Assembly (NCBI GenBank): GCA_022446945.1
Contig: JAKVBW010000001.1
Coordinates: forward strand, 58,338-92,011
Source of the DNA: Phycisphaerales bacterium
GTDB taxonomy: Bacteria > Planctomycetota > Phycisphaerae > Phycisphaerales > SM1A02
Direction: 5' to 3'
Length of the DNA: 33,674 nucleotides
Shown here: in pieces, positions 1 through 7,250 of the stretch
How positions within the stretch are numbered: position 1 is the first letter of the stretch
How the letters are laid out: each line of letters opens with the position of its first letter
The notes under the pieces: model-generated
What the model saw: only the letters and a program-made list of their open reading frames with translations
Told to the model about the DNA's origin: nothing
Database searches by the model: none
Position numbers and translations under genes: made by a program

Positions 1-2
1 AT

Positions 3-731
3 CCAGCGATCCCTGCGCCGGTACTCGACCCCCAGGCAGAAGCGGCTTTGGCTTCAATCGAGAAGGCAGCCACCTCGCATTCGGCTTTTTCCGCATCGGT
101 CGCTTATGAATCCAAAGACAACTTGCTTGGTGAAGGGTCACTTCGAACCGGCAGCCTTGTCTATGAAAAATCGACGTGTAAGCCCATGAAACTCGCAGTG
201 TTGTTCCAGTTCCGTAGGGAATTGGTAGGTGATTCCGAAGATGCTTTCGAGTATTTCGACCAAGAGGCCTACATCATTGACGGATCGCGATTCATTGAGC
301 GTGATGATGATGAGAAACTGATCATTACACGTACGCTTGATGGCCCAGCGGACATGCAACTTGGCGGGCGATTTCCGTTGCCCATCGGTCAGAAGCAGGA
401 CGATGTCAACGCACGTTTCATCGTCAGCATGCTGGATGCGCCCCAAACAGACAGTTCATCCAAGGCACATTCCAGAAAGCCCGTCGGTTTGCGTCTCGTA
501 CCAAAGCCAGGGACGCCTGAGGCGGAAGACTGGTCTTCATTTGAACTGTGGTACGACACATCGAACTGGTTGCCGTTCGACGTCAAGGCCATAAAGGCGA
601 ATGGAGATGAGCGACGGATTCGTCTGACGGATCTCAAGACCTATAAATCGCTCCCGGAAAAGCATCTTGCCGTTTTCTCATTGGACCCGCCCGGAGATGG
701 CTGGGTCGTGAAGGATGGCACGACTCAGTGA
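3..731 (+). CDS. LolA-like outer-membrane lipoprotein carrier family protein (5' truncated by window edge)
   Basis: The reading frame is open from the first bases of the window, so the TTG at 48 used by the ORF track is not a real start. The coherent stretch PAIPAPVLDPQAEAALASIE lies upstream of it. The visible part resembles the LolA/LolB-like fold: an early 'LLGEGSLRTGSLVYE' strand pair, a central region ending 'LRLVPKP', then 'FELWYDTSNWLPFDVK' and a late 'FSLDPPGDGWVV', the usual order in planctomycete LolA-type proteins. Family members bind lipid or lipoprotein acyl chains in the periplasm. The signal peptide would lie outside the window. The stop codon overlaps the 3' end of the convergent dehydrogenase gene by 7 nt. 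I am fairly sure of the family and unsure of the cargo. Confidence 0.72.
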   Translation, partial: PAIPAPVLDPQAEAALASIEKAATSHSAFSASVAYESKDNLLGEGSLRTGSLVYEKSTCKPMKLAVLFQFRRELVGDSEDAFEYFDQEAYIIDGSRFIERDDDEKLIITRTLDGPADMQLGGRFPLPIGQKQDDVNARFIVSMLDAPQTDSSSKAHSRKPVGLRLVPKPGTPEAEDWSSFELWYDTSNWLPFDVKAIKANGDERRIRLTDLKTYKSLPEKHLAVFSLDPPGDGWVVKDGTTQ

Positions 732-1582
732 GCGTTTCTGCTGGCGTCCTCGCCTTGGATCCGGGACGGTTCCAGCATGCGCCGCATCTCTCGGTCCATC
801 AGCTTGGGGAAGATGTTGCGTAGTGCCGCTGTCATGCGCACAAGATTGCTCGTCCAGACTTCGGGAACAGGCTTGCGAAGGCATTTGACGATGGCGCGGG
901 CAACCTTCTCGGGGGGTTGTCGAAACATCTTCGGCGTATGGTCAAGACCACTGCGGGTGCCTGGTTGACCACTGACGTCTGCAGACACATCAAAGAAGTC
1001 GGTTGTCGTTGTAATGGGGTGCACCGTTGAAACATGGATTCCAGCGGGCGCCAACTCCAGACGCATCGATTGGCAGTAGAGATCTTGAGCCGCCTTCGTT
1101 GCTGCATACGCCGCGTGGTAAGGCGGAGAAAACTTGGAAACACACGAAGCGCACATCATGAGGTGGCCACCGGAATTCTCGCGGATCATGTGCGTTGCTG
1201 CTTCTGACAGGAGATGATGCGCAGCGAAGAAATTGACTTCGAATATGTCGCGCAGTTCCTGACTGGTTGTGAGGTGAGCCGCTCGATCGAGTCCGCGTCC
1301 TGCATTTGCAAAGACGGCCCAAGGTTGGCCGTATGCCTGATGACAATGCTGAATCAAATGAGCCGCATGATCCGCTTCAGTGACATCCCCTGGGCAAGCA
1401 GAGGCTTCCCCTCCCGATTCCTGAATACGGCTGACAACGGCGTGGAGCATGTCGGCTCGACGCCCCGCGACGACAACAGGCATGCCAACGCCTGCGCATG
1501 CGATTGCAGTCGCTTCCCCAATGCCGCTCCCACCACCAGTGATGATGATCGGGCGGCCTGCGAGTTCAATGCGTGCTGCCAT
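725..1582 (-). CDS. Short-chain dehydrogenase/reductase (SDR)
   Basis: This is a classical SDR of about 285 residues when started at the ATG at 1582. The longer ORF-track start at 1675 would run back into the upstream carboxylase gene, and its extra residues look non-coding. A Rossmann dinucleotide-binding motif TGGGSGIG is at about residues 15-22, and the structural NAG is at 93-95. The catalytic triad fits with Ser146, Tyr159 and Lys163 (YAATK), with the usual 13-residue Ser-Tyr spacing. It should be a cytosolic NAD(P)-dependent oxidoreductase of unknown substrate. Its start is 1 nt after the stop of the acyl-CoA carboxylase subunit, so the two are probably translated together. A role in acyl-CoA or branched-chain metabolism is inference from that neighbour only. 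The C-terminus is rich in basic and Met residues and is less conserved in appearance. Confidence 0.88.
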   Translation of the reverse strand: MAARIELAGRPIIITGGGSGIGEATAIACAGVGMPVVVAGRRADMLHAVVSRIQESGGEASACPGDVTEADHAAHLIQHCHQAYGQPWAVFANAGRGLDRAAHLTTSQELRDIFEVNFFAAHHLLSEAATHMIRENSGGHLMMCASCVSKFSPPYHAAYAATKAAQDLYCQSMRLELAPAGIHVSTVHPITTTTDFFDVSADVSGQPGTRSGLDHTPKMFRQPPEKVARAIVKCLRKPVPEVWTSNLVRMTAALRNIFPKLMDREMRRMLEPSRIQGEDASRNAH

Positions 1583-1583
1583 T

Positions 1584-3221
1584 TCAGGTCTGGAGAACAC
1601 CGGTCTTGAAGTTCCCCTCCACAGGGAACGTCGATGCGATCTGCAGCGCAGCTGCGAGTTCACTTCTAGTCTCATGAGGCTCGATGATTCTGTCTATCCA
1701 GCCCCGCGCAGCGCCGTAACGGATGTCCTGTTGTTCGTTGTAGGAGTCGGTGATGGCATCCAGAAGATTTTGCCGTTCTGCGTCATCGATTTCTTCTCCT
1801 CGTCGCTTCCTTGCAGCAAGATCGATTTGAAGAAGAGTATTGGCCGCACTCTGTGCACTCATGACGGCGCAACGACTGCCAGGCCACGCCAACGTCAGGA
1901 AGGGATCGAATGCGCGTCCGCACATGGCGTAGTTTCCCGCACCGTAAGAACCACCAGTGATGAGGCTGATCTTGGGAACAATGCAGTTGCTCATGGCATT
2001 GACCATCTTCGCGCCGCTTCGAATGATTCCCGATTGTTCGCTGTCCCGTCCGACCATGAATCCGGTTGTGTCATGCATGAAAATGATCGGCAGGTGCATC
2101 TGATTGCAATCCATGATGAAACGGGCGGCTTTGTCGGCACTTTCGACATAGATGACCGATGGCATGTTCGTCGAATGCGTGGGTCCATCCTTGTCACCGG
2201 GCATCACGCGATCGGTCAGTTTGCGTTGATTGGCGACGATTCCACATGGCCGCCCATCAATGCGTGCATAACCGCAAACGAGCGAGCCTCCAAATTCTGC
2301 GCGGTACTCGCTCCAAGAGTCCGCATCAACGATGCACTCGATCAGATTGACAACGTCGTATTGGGTGCGTGGATCACTTGAGTAGATGTCGTATACCCGG
2401 TCAGGCTCCGCGATCGGTGGGGCAGATTCAATCGCAGCGTCCTGCATCGGAGGCGTTTTCATGTCACCCATCATGAGATTTCGAAGCCGTTTCAGACAAG
2501 CCTCGTCATCCGGTTCCCGGAAGTCAACCGTTCCAGAGATGGAGGCGTGCATTTCTGCGCCTCCAAGATCTTCGCTGTCGACGACTTGACCGATGGCCGC
2601 TTTCACGAGTGCTGGTCCAGCGAGATAGAGTCCGCTTCCCTCCGTCATTAGAAGGGTGTCGCACAAGACAGGCAGATAGCCGCCACCCGCAACGCAGTTG
2701 CCCATGATGGCCGCGACTTGCGGAATGCCTGCCGCAGAAATCACGGCGTTGTTGCGGAAGATCCTTCCAAAATCATCAGTGTCCGGGAAGACATCCTCCT
2801 GCAGCGGGAGAAAGACACCTGCGGAATCGACGAGATAGATCAATGGGAGTCTGGCGCGTTCGGCGATCGTCTGCGCGCGAATGATCTTCTTGCAGGTCAT
2901 GGGGAAGAATGCACCAGCCTTCACGGTGGCATCATTCGCAATGATCATGCTGAGGCGTCCACCTACAGGCGCAATGGTCGTTACGACCGATGCGCCCGGC
3001 GCGCCTCCGTACTCCTGATACATGTCCCAAGCGGCGAAGAGTCCGCATTCGAATGAATGACCACCAGGATCAATCAGTTTCTCGATGCGCTCTCGAGCAG
3101 TCAGACGTCCATGTCGGTGCTGTCGCTCGATGCCTTTGTCGCCACCACCAAGACGAATTGTGGCAGCCGTTTCGACGAAGTCGGTGGTTGCGGTTCGTAG
3201 ATCGGGTGATGGCGTACTCAT
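1584..3221 (-). CDS. Acyl-CoA carboxylase, carboxyltransferase (beta) subunit, methylcrotonyl-CoA carboxylase-like
   Basis: This 545-residue protein is the normal length for the biotin-dependent carboxyltransferase beta family. The N-terminal part holds 'GRLTARERIEKLIDPG' followed by the first crotonase-like half. The segment 'VFPDTDDFGRIFRNNAVISAAGIPQVA' and the following 'LAGPALVKAAIGQVVDSEDLGG' resemble methylcrotonyl-CoA or geranyl-CoA carboxylase beta chains more than AccD or propionyl-CoA types. The second half has 'FMHDTTGFMVGRDSE' and 'SYGAGNYAMCGRAFDP'. Such subunits transfer carboxyl from biotin to an acyl-CoA. No biotin carboxylase or biotin carrier gene is in the window, so its partner is encoded elsewhere. 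The ATG has no clear ribosome binding site, but TATCCT lies 8 nt upstream, suggesting an internal leaderless start in addition to read-through from the upstream genes. The substrate is uncertain. Confidence 0.88.
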   Translation of the reverse strand: MSTPSPDLRTATTDFVETAATIRLGGGDKGIERQHRHGRLTARERIEKLIDPGGHSFECGLFAAWDMYQEYGGAPGASVVTTIAPVGGRLSMIIANDATVKAGAFFPMTCKKIIRAQTIAERARLPLIYLVDSAGVFLPLQEDVFPDTDDFGRIFRNNAVISAAGIPQVAAIMGNCVAGGGYLPVLCDTLLMTEGSGLYLAGPALVKAAIGQVVDSEDLGGAEMHASISGTVDFREPDDEACLKRLRNLMMGDMKTPPMQDAAIESAPPIAEPDRVYDIYSSDPRTQYDVVNLIECIVDADSWSEYRAEFGGSLVCGYARIDGRPCGIVANQRKLTDRVMPGDKDGPTHSTNMPSVIYVESADKAARFIMDCNQMHLPIIFMHDTTGFMVGRDSEQSGIIRSGAKMVNAMSNCIVPKISLITGGSYGAGNYAMCGRAFDPFLTLAWPGSRCAVMSAQSAANTLLQIDLAARKRRGEEIDDAERQNLLDAITDSYNEQQDIRYGAARGWIDRIIEPHETRSELAAALQIASTFPVEGNFKTGVLQT

Positions 3222-3229
3222 GCCGGTTC

Positions 3230-3235
3230 AGGATA
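3230..3235 (-). promoter_or_regulatory. Candidate -10 box (TATCCT), leaderless layout, carboxyltransferase gene
   Basis: On the minus strand TATCCT stands 8 nt before the ATG, and no purine-rich ribosome binding site is present. No convincing -35 is seen. It is one of a set of similar arrangements in this window. Confidence 0.3.
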
Positions 3236-3248
3236 ACAGGGGCGGCTT

Positions 3249-4514
3249 CTACTTCCGCCGGATCTGCAACCGGGTGATGTGTGTGGGCTCAGCGGCAAGC
3301 ACCGTGAACTCAAGAGAGTCCTCTTCCAGAACTTCGCCTGATTCTGGGACGCGGCCAGCACGTGCGGTGAACCATCCAGCGACAGTGTCGTATTCATCAT
3401 CTTCAGGAAGTGTGGCTTCCAGCATCTCATTGAAATCGTCGATGTGAAATCGACCATCGACTTCCCATGTGTCATCTGAGATCAAGATCAGTTCCGGCTC
3501 ATCATCTTCGTCGTCGGATTCATGTTCGTCGTAGATTTCTCCGACGATCTCCTCGAGCACATCTTCGATCGTTGCCAGTCCTGCTGTTCCACCGTATTCA
3601 TCGACAACGATCGCCATGTGTACTTCGGCTCTCTGGAAGTCACCCAGAAGATCCGCTACCGGTTTCGTGTCGGGGACAACAATGGGACGTCGCAAAAGCG
3701 GTCTAAGTTCGAAATGTGATGCGTCTTCGCCCAGGAACGGGATCAAATCCTTGACATAAAGAATGCCGGCAATGTGATCCAGATCATCTTCAAATACGGG
3801 TATGCGTGAATGCCCCGCTTCGAGAATGAACGTTCGGATTTCAGAGAGATTGTTCGTCAGTTCGATGCCTTCGATTTCAGTGCGAGGTGTCATGACTTCA
3901 CCCACGTCAGTGGTTGTAAAGTCGACGACATTTTCAAGCAGCGTTGCGGCACGTTCGGCTAACTCACCTTCTCTCTGTTTGGCTTCGATGCTGCGCAGCA
4001 ATTCCGCTTCGGCTTCTCCAGTGCGGCCGTTCTTATGAAGGTGTGCGCCACTGAGTCTGCGGACGATTTCCGCGAGGATGCGTGAGGGCAGATGCACCAG
4101 TGGCGATAAGGCAGCGGAAAGTCGTACGACGGGAAGCGAGGCATGTAGAAGTGGCTCACCAGACCATTTGGCGATTGCGGGGGCAAGGATGGTGCCCGAA
4201 ATCCAGACCAGTCCGACTGCAGCGATGCCTGCGCCGATCATGCGACCAGACCAATGACTAACAGCCGACGGGTCCCAGCCTGCTGTAGCACCGAACCAGA
4301 TCCCCAGAAAGACCATGATCAACGTGATGCGAATCAGGGCTAGCAGATCGGCAGCCGATTCCAGTCGAGGTTCCAGCCGTGAGCGGAGTGTGTGCCGTTC
4401 CTGTCGTTCGAGGGAGGCAATCAGTGCTGCCTTCGCACCATTACGCAAGGAGAGCTCGATCGCGCCGATCCATATGCTGAACGCCAGGACGATGAGTGAG
4501 GCAGCCGTAATCAT
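3249..4514 (-). CDS. CorC/HlyC family membrane protein (DUF21/CNNM - CBS pair - CorC_HlyC)
   Basis: The 421-residue protein has the standard three-part build. The N-terminal DUF21/CNNM region (about residues 1-190) has hydrophobic segments such as 'LIVLAFSIWIGAIELSL' and 'LIMVFLGIWFGATAGW'. A CBS-domain pair begins at 'VMTPRTEIEGIE' (about 205) and continues through 'GHSRIPVFEDDLDHIAGIL' and 'VVDEYGGTAGLATIEDVLEEIVG'. A C-terminal CorC_HlyC domain ends the protein and includes 'WEVDGRFHIDDFNEML'. Family members are linked to Mg2+/Co2+ efflux or membrane integrity; the exact role here is inferred. The start overlaps the ybeY stop by 4 nt (ATGA), and 'GAGGAAG' upstream can serve as ribosome binding site. 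ybeY next to a corC-type gene is a widely conserved pairing. The following carboxylase gene starts 27 nt downstream. Confidence 0.9.
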   Translation of the reverse strand: MITAASLIVLAFSIWIGAIELSLRNGAKAALIASLERQERHTLRSRLEPRLESAADLLALIRITLIMVFLGIWFGATAGWDPSAVSHWSGRMIGAGIAAVGLVWISGTILAPAIAKWSGEPLLHASLPVVRLSAALSPLVHLPSRILAEIVRRLSGAHLHKNGRTGEAEAELLRSIEAKQREGELAERAATLLENVVDFTTTDVGEVMTPRTEIEGIELTNNLSEIRTFILEAGHSRIPVFEDDLDHIAGILYVKDLIPFLGEDASHFELRPLLRRPIVVPDTKPVADLLGDFQRAEVHMAIVVDEYGGTAGLATIEDVLEEIVGEIYDEHESDDEDDEPELILISDDTWEVDGRFHIDDFNEMLEATLPEDDEYDTVAGWFTARAGRVPESGEVLEEDSLEFTVLAAEPTHITRLQIRRK

Positions 4515-5074
4515 GATGCGGCTTCCTCGGATCCAAACACAGCGGGATGGCCCATTGCAGCAAGCAGCCTGTCCTCTTCGTGATGCATGGCAAGCGATTC
4601 TTCTTCAGTGCTGTCGTTGAATCCGCAACAATGAAGCAGCCCGTGAAGGATGTAGAGAAGTAACTCAGCTTGCGCATCATGCTTGCGTGTGGATGCTGCT
4701 CGGGCGGCTTCGTCGACGCAGACCGCAAGATCGACTTCCAGTGGACCATCGACGGCATGCTCGAAAGTGATGACATCGGTTGTCGAATTGATGCCGTGCC
4801 ATTGGGCATGGAGTTCGATCATTTCAGCATCGTGAACAAACCGGACACTCACGCGAGCGACAGATCTCGGGAGCAATGGCAGCACATTCTGAGTCGCTGT
4901 CTGCAATGCGGACAACCACGGCCCAGCGGCGACACCGTTTCCAGGGACAAGTTCAATCGTATGGGGGGCGGGGCGATCGGCCGGTTCAGGGGGGCCGTCG
5001 CCCTCGGCCGATGAGCCGGGCTCTTCCCGTTCGCCACAGTCATGGGTGGACCGCGGCATACAGTCAGTGTTCAT
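4511..5074 (-). CDS. ybeY: Endoribonuclease YbeY (16S rRNA maturation / ribosome quality control)
   Basis: The protein is 187 residues, slightly long because of a charged, Pro/Glu-rich N-terminal extension of about 35 residues that may be partly mis-started. 'STTDVITFEH' (97-106) matches the conserved TDVLSFP segment. The metal site reads HGLLHCCGFND (144-154). The third ligand position of the usual H-x3-H-x5-H is Asp instead of His, a variant I recall from Bacteroidetes-type YbeY proteins, so activity is not excluded. The protein would be cytosolic and act on rRNA 3' ends. It overlaps the corC-type gene by 4 nt, and nuoF lies 88 nt upstream. The frequent neighbours phoH and the 7TM-HD gene are missing, so the block seems to have been joined to the nuo genes. 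Confidence 0.88.
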   Translation of the reverse strand: MNTDCMPRSTHDCGEREEPGSSAEGDGPPEPADRPAPHTIELVPGNGVAAGPWLSALQTATQNVLPLLPRSVARVSVRFVHDAEMIELHAQWHGINSTTDVITFEHAVDGPLEVDLAVCVDEAARAASTRKHDAQAELLLYILHGLLHCCGFNDSTEEESLAMHHEEDRLLAAMGHPAVFGSEEAAS

Positions 5075-5086
5075 GGTCGTCTTGAT

Positions 5087-5103
5087 GACCCCTTCCAGGG
5101 GTC
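5087..5103. other. Small inverted repeat in nuoF-ybeY gap
   Basis: GACCCC-TTCCA-GGGGTC forms a 6-bp stem with a 5-nt loop between nuoF and ybeY. No T tract follows in the direction of transcription, so it is a weak candidate for attenuation or mRNA processing rather than a clear terminator. Confidence 0.25.
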
Positions 5104-5162
5104 GATCCTCCTCAAATCACGCTCCAGCGTAGCGAACTCACAGCGAGGCGGCCAGAACTCAC

Positions 5163-6506
5163 CTAGGAGACGGCTGCAACACTGGGAGAAGCGGCGATTC
5201 GAGCCTCAAATTCGGCTCTGAACTTCTTGACGATGGTGCTCACAGCCCAGTTGGTGCCATCTGCGAGCCCGCAGATCGTCGTCCCAGGCATCGAGCCCAT
5301 GGCACCGGCGACTTCAGTCAAGAGCTCGAGATCGGACGCTCTTCCATAACCCTGTTCGATCTTCACAAGCAGTTTGTAGACCCACTGGGAGCCTTCTCTG
5401 CAGGGGGTGCACTGCCCACAAGACTCATTCTTGAAGAAGCGGGCAATGTTGCGGGCCACCATCACCATGTCGGTGCCATCGTCGAACATGGTTGGGCACG
5501 CCGTTCCCAGGCCCATGATGGCGTACTTCTGGCCGATATCAAAATCGAGTTCAGCGCCGTACTCGTTCTGATCCAAGATGCCCATGCTGACGCCGCCAGG
5601 TATGCAGCCTTTGTAGGCGCGACCGCCTTTGATCCCGCCGCAGTAGTTCTCGTCCTCGATCAGATCCCGAAGTGGCACACCGAGCCCCACTTCATAGACG
5701 CCAGGCCGCACGACATGGCCCGAGACTCCCACAAGTTTGGTGCCATAGGAGGGCGCTTGGCCGATGGTTGATTCGCAGCCCATGCCCTTCCACCATTCCG
5801 CACCCCGCTCGACGATGTGCGGCACTGCAGCAAGCGTTTCGACGTTGTTCACAATGGTGGGTCGGCCAAACAGACCCTCAACTGCCGGGAAAGGCGGTTT
5901 CAGGCGTGGCCACCCACGCTTGCCTTCAACAGCTTCCAGAAGTGCTGTTTCTTCACCACAGATGTATGCGCCTGCTCCACGGTGGAGATGACATTCCACC
6001 GCAAAGTTTGTCGCACCTTTCATCAACCCTTGTGAACCGAAGATGCCCATTTCGTAGGCTTCCCGGATGGCCTGTTCCATGACACGTGCTTGATGTCGAT
6101 ACTCACCACGAATGAAGAAATACGCGGTGTCCAGCCTGCATGCCCAGCACGCGATCGCAATGCCTTCAAGCACCTGATGGGGGTCATAATCCACAAGCAA
6201 TCGATCTTTGAATGTGCCCGGTTCTGCTTCATCGCAATTGATCGCGAGATAACGCCTGCCTCCATCCGGTTCAGGAAGGAATCCCCATTTGACGCCGCAG
6301 GGGAAGCCAGCGCCACCGCGACCTCGCAGTTCTGCATTCTTGATCAATTCGACAAGATCACTCGGATCCATCTCGATGGCACGGCGCAAGGCTTCGTAGC
6401 CACCGGTTTGAAGATATTCCTCACCAGTAATGACAGTCCTTCCCGCGGGGTCCGACCAAGGCCAGGTCGGTATGCGTTGGGTCATGACAGGTTCGGTCAG
6501 AAACAT
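5163..6506 (-). CDS. nuoF: NADH-quinone oxidoreductase subunit F (51 kDa, NADH/FMN-binding)
   Basis: This 447-residue protein matches the usual NuoF length. The FMN/NADH-binding glycine motif GRGGAGFP is at 62-69, and 'AINCDEAEPGTFKDR' and 'GAGAYICGEETALLEAVEG' follow in the normal order. The N3 [4Fe-4S] ligands are clear: ESCGQCTPCREG gives Cys363, Cys366 and Cys369, and the fourth is Cys412 in 'TTICGLADG'. It accepts hydride from NADH at the tip of the peripheral arm of complex I, together with NuoE and NuoG. The start lies 2 nt after the stop of the 67 aa ORF, so translation is probably coupled. Met8 is an alternative start. The C-terminus ends in a short Ala/Ser-rich tail. Confidence 0.96.
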   Translation of the reverse strand: MFLTEPVMTQRIPTWPWSDPAGRTVITGEEYLQTGGYEALRRAIEMDPSDLVELIKNAELRGRGGAGFPCGVKWGFLPEPDGGRRYLAINCDEAEPGTFKDRLLVDYDPHQVLEGIAIACWACRLDTAYFFIRGEYRHQARVMEQAIREAYEMGIFGSQGLMKGATNFAVECHLHRGAGAYICGEETALLEAVEGKRGWPRLKPPFPAVEGLFGRPTIVNNVETLAAVPHIVERGAEWWKGMGCESTIGQAPSYGTKLVGVSGHVVRPGVYEVGLGVPLRDLIEDENYCGGIKGGRAYKGCIPGGVSMGILDQNEYGAELDFDIGQKYAIMGLGTACPTMFDDGTDMVMVARNIARFFKNESCGQCTPCREGSQWVYKLLVKIEQGYGRASDLELLTEVAGAMGSMPGTTICGLADGTNWAVSTIVKKFRAEFEARIAASPSVAAVS

Positions 6507-6508
6507 GA

Positions 6509-6712
6509 TCAGGCGTCCTCAGTCTTGTTATGTGAGGGGATTTCGATTTCATCGACGACCGTTCTTCGCAAGGTAATGCCGTCTTCAGTCTTCTCTTCAA
6601 CTTGTCTGCCGATCTCTTGTCGGGACGGATCCACAGGGGTCTTGATCCCTCGGACGATATGGCCGGCGAACTCACCAAGGCAACGCATCAATGACTTCCG
6701 TTCCTCGGCCAT
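6509..6712 (-). CDS. Small conserved-looking protein of unknown function between nuoE and nuoF (67 aa)
   Basis: I do not recognise a named family. The ORF is almost certainly real because of its junctions: its ATG shares one base with the nuoE stop (TGATG), and its own stop is 2 nt before the nuoF ATG. The protein is soluble and charged. A basic N-terminal half has 'LMRCLGEFAGHIVRGIKTP'. An acidic and then Thr/Arg-rich half has 'QVEEKTEDGITLRRTVVDEIEI', which looks like two beta strands. It carries one Cys and no metal-binding motif, signal peptide or membrane segment. Its place inside the NADH-dehydrogenase module suggests an assembly factor or small accessory subunit of the NuoEF tip. That role is inference from position only. 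Confidence 0.78.
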   Translation of the reverse strand: MAEERKSLMRCLGEFAGHIVRGIKTPVDPSRQEIGRQVEEKTEDGITLRRTVVDEIEIPSHNKTEDA

Positions 6713-7239
6713 CAGCGGCTCAGCCGATCAATGATCTTGTCGATGGCGGTAATGGTGAGGTCATCATGCCGATCGTCGTCTACCAGCGCGCACGGCGCGG
6801 TGTCACAGGAACCAAGGCATTCCAGCGCGAGAAGAGTGAATCGCCCATCTTTCGTGGTCTCGTGGGGTTCAATGTCTAGGCGATTTCGAACATGATCAAT
6901 GATCGCTTGGTGCCCACAAGCCTCGCAAGCAATCGATTGGCAAATCGCGATCACATGCTCACCGATCGGACGCGTGTGAAACTCTTCGTAGAAGGTTGCA
7001 GTGTCCATCACCTGTGAAGCGTCAATATCTAGGAAATCTGCGACTTCCTCCATTGCCTGCGGCGGTATCCAGCCATACGTATGTTGGACATCGTGAAGGA
7101 TCGGCATGAGCGCTGCCAGCCGCGTTTCGTATCGGGGAAGAATCTCAGCGCGATAGCGCTCGATTGTCTGACTGCACAAGTAGGGCTCTTCCCTGCGAGG
7201 GATCTGCATGGTCGCGGATGGTTTGACGGTCCAGGCCAT
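6712..7239 (-). CDS. nuoE: NADH-quinone oxidoreductase subunit E (24 kDa, [2Fe-2S])
   Basis: Started at the ATG at 7239 the protein is 175 residues, typical of NuoE. The ORF-track start at 7386 would overlap nuoD by about 135 nt and adds a low-complexity Arg/Cys stretch. A good ribosome binding site, TAGGAG, lies just upstream and overlaps the nuoD stop. The thioredoxin-like [2Fe-2S] domain has its four ligands at Cys100 and Cys105 (CQSIAC) and Cys141 and Cys145 (CLGSC). The upstream helical part contains 'LMPILHDVQHTYGWIP'. NuoE holds cluster N1a next to NuoF. It lies 11 nt after nuoD and overlaps the 67 aa ORF by one base. Confidence 0.95.
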   Translation of the reverse strand: MAWTVKPSATMQIPRREEPYLCSQTIERYRAEILPRYETRLAALMPILHDVQHTYGWIPPQAMEEVADFLDIDASQVMDTATFYEEFHTRPIGEHVIAICQSIACEACGHQAIIDHVRNRLDIEPHETTKDGRFTLLALECLGSCDTAPCALVDDDRHDDLTITAIDKIIDRLSR

Positions 7240-7250
7240 CTTGGCGGCTC

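Noticed and set aside
1449-2381. 310-codon plus-strand ORF opposite the carboxyltransferase gene
   Set aside because: It lies wholly antisense to strongly conserved coding sequence and its translation has no recognisable domain, signal or good start; it is a shadow ORF.
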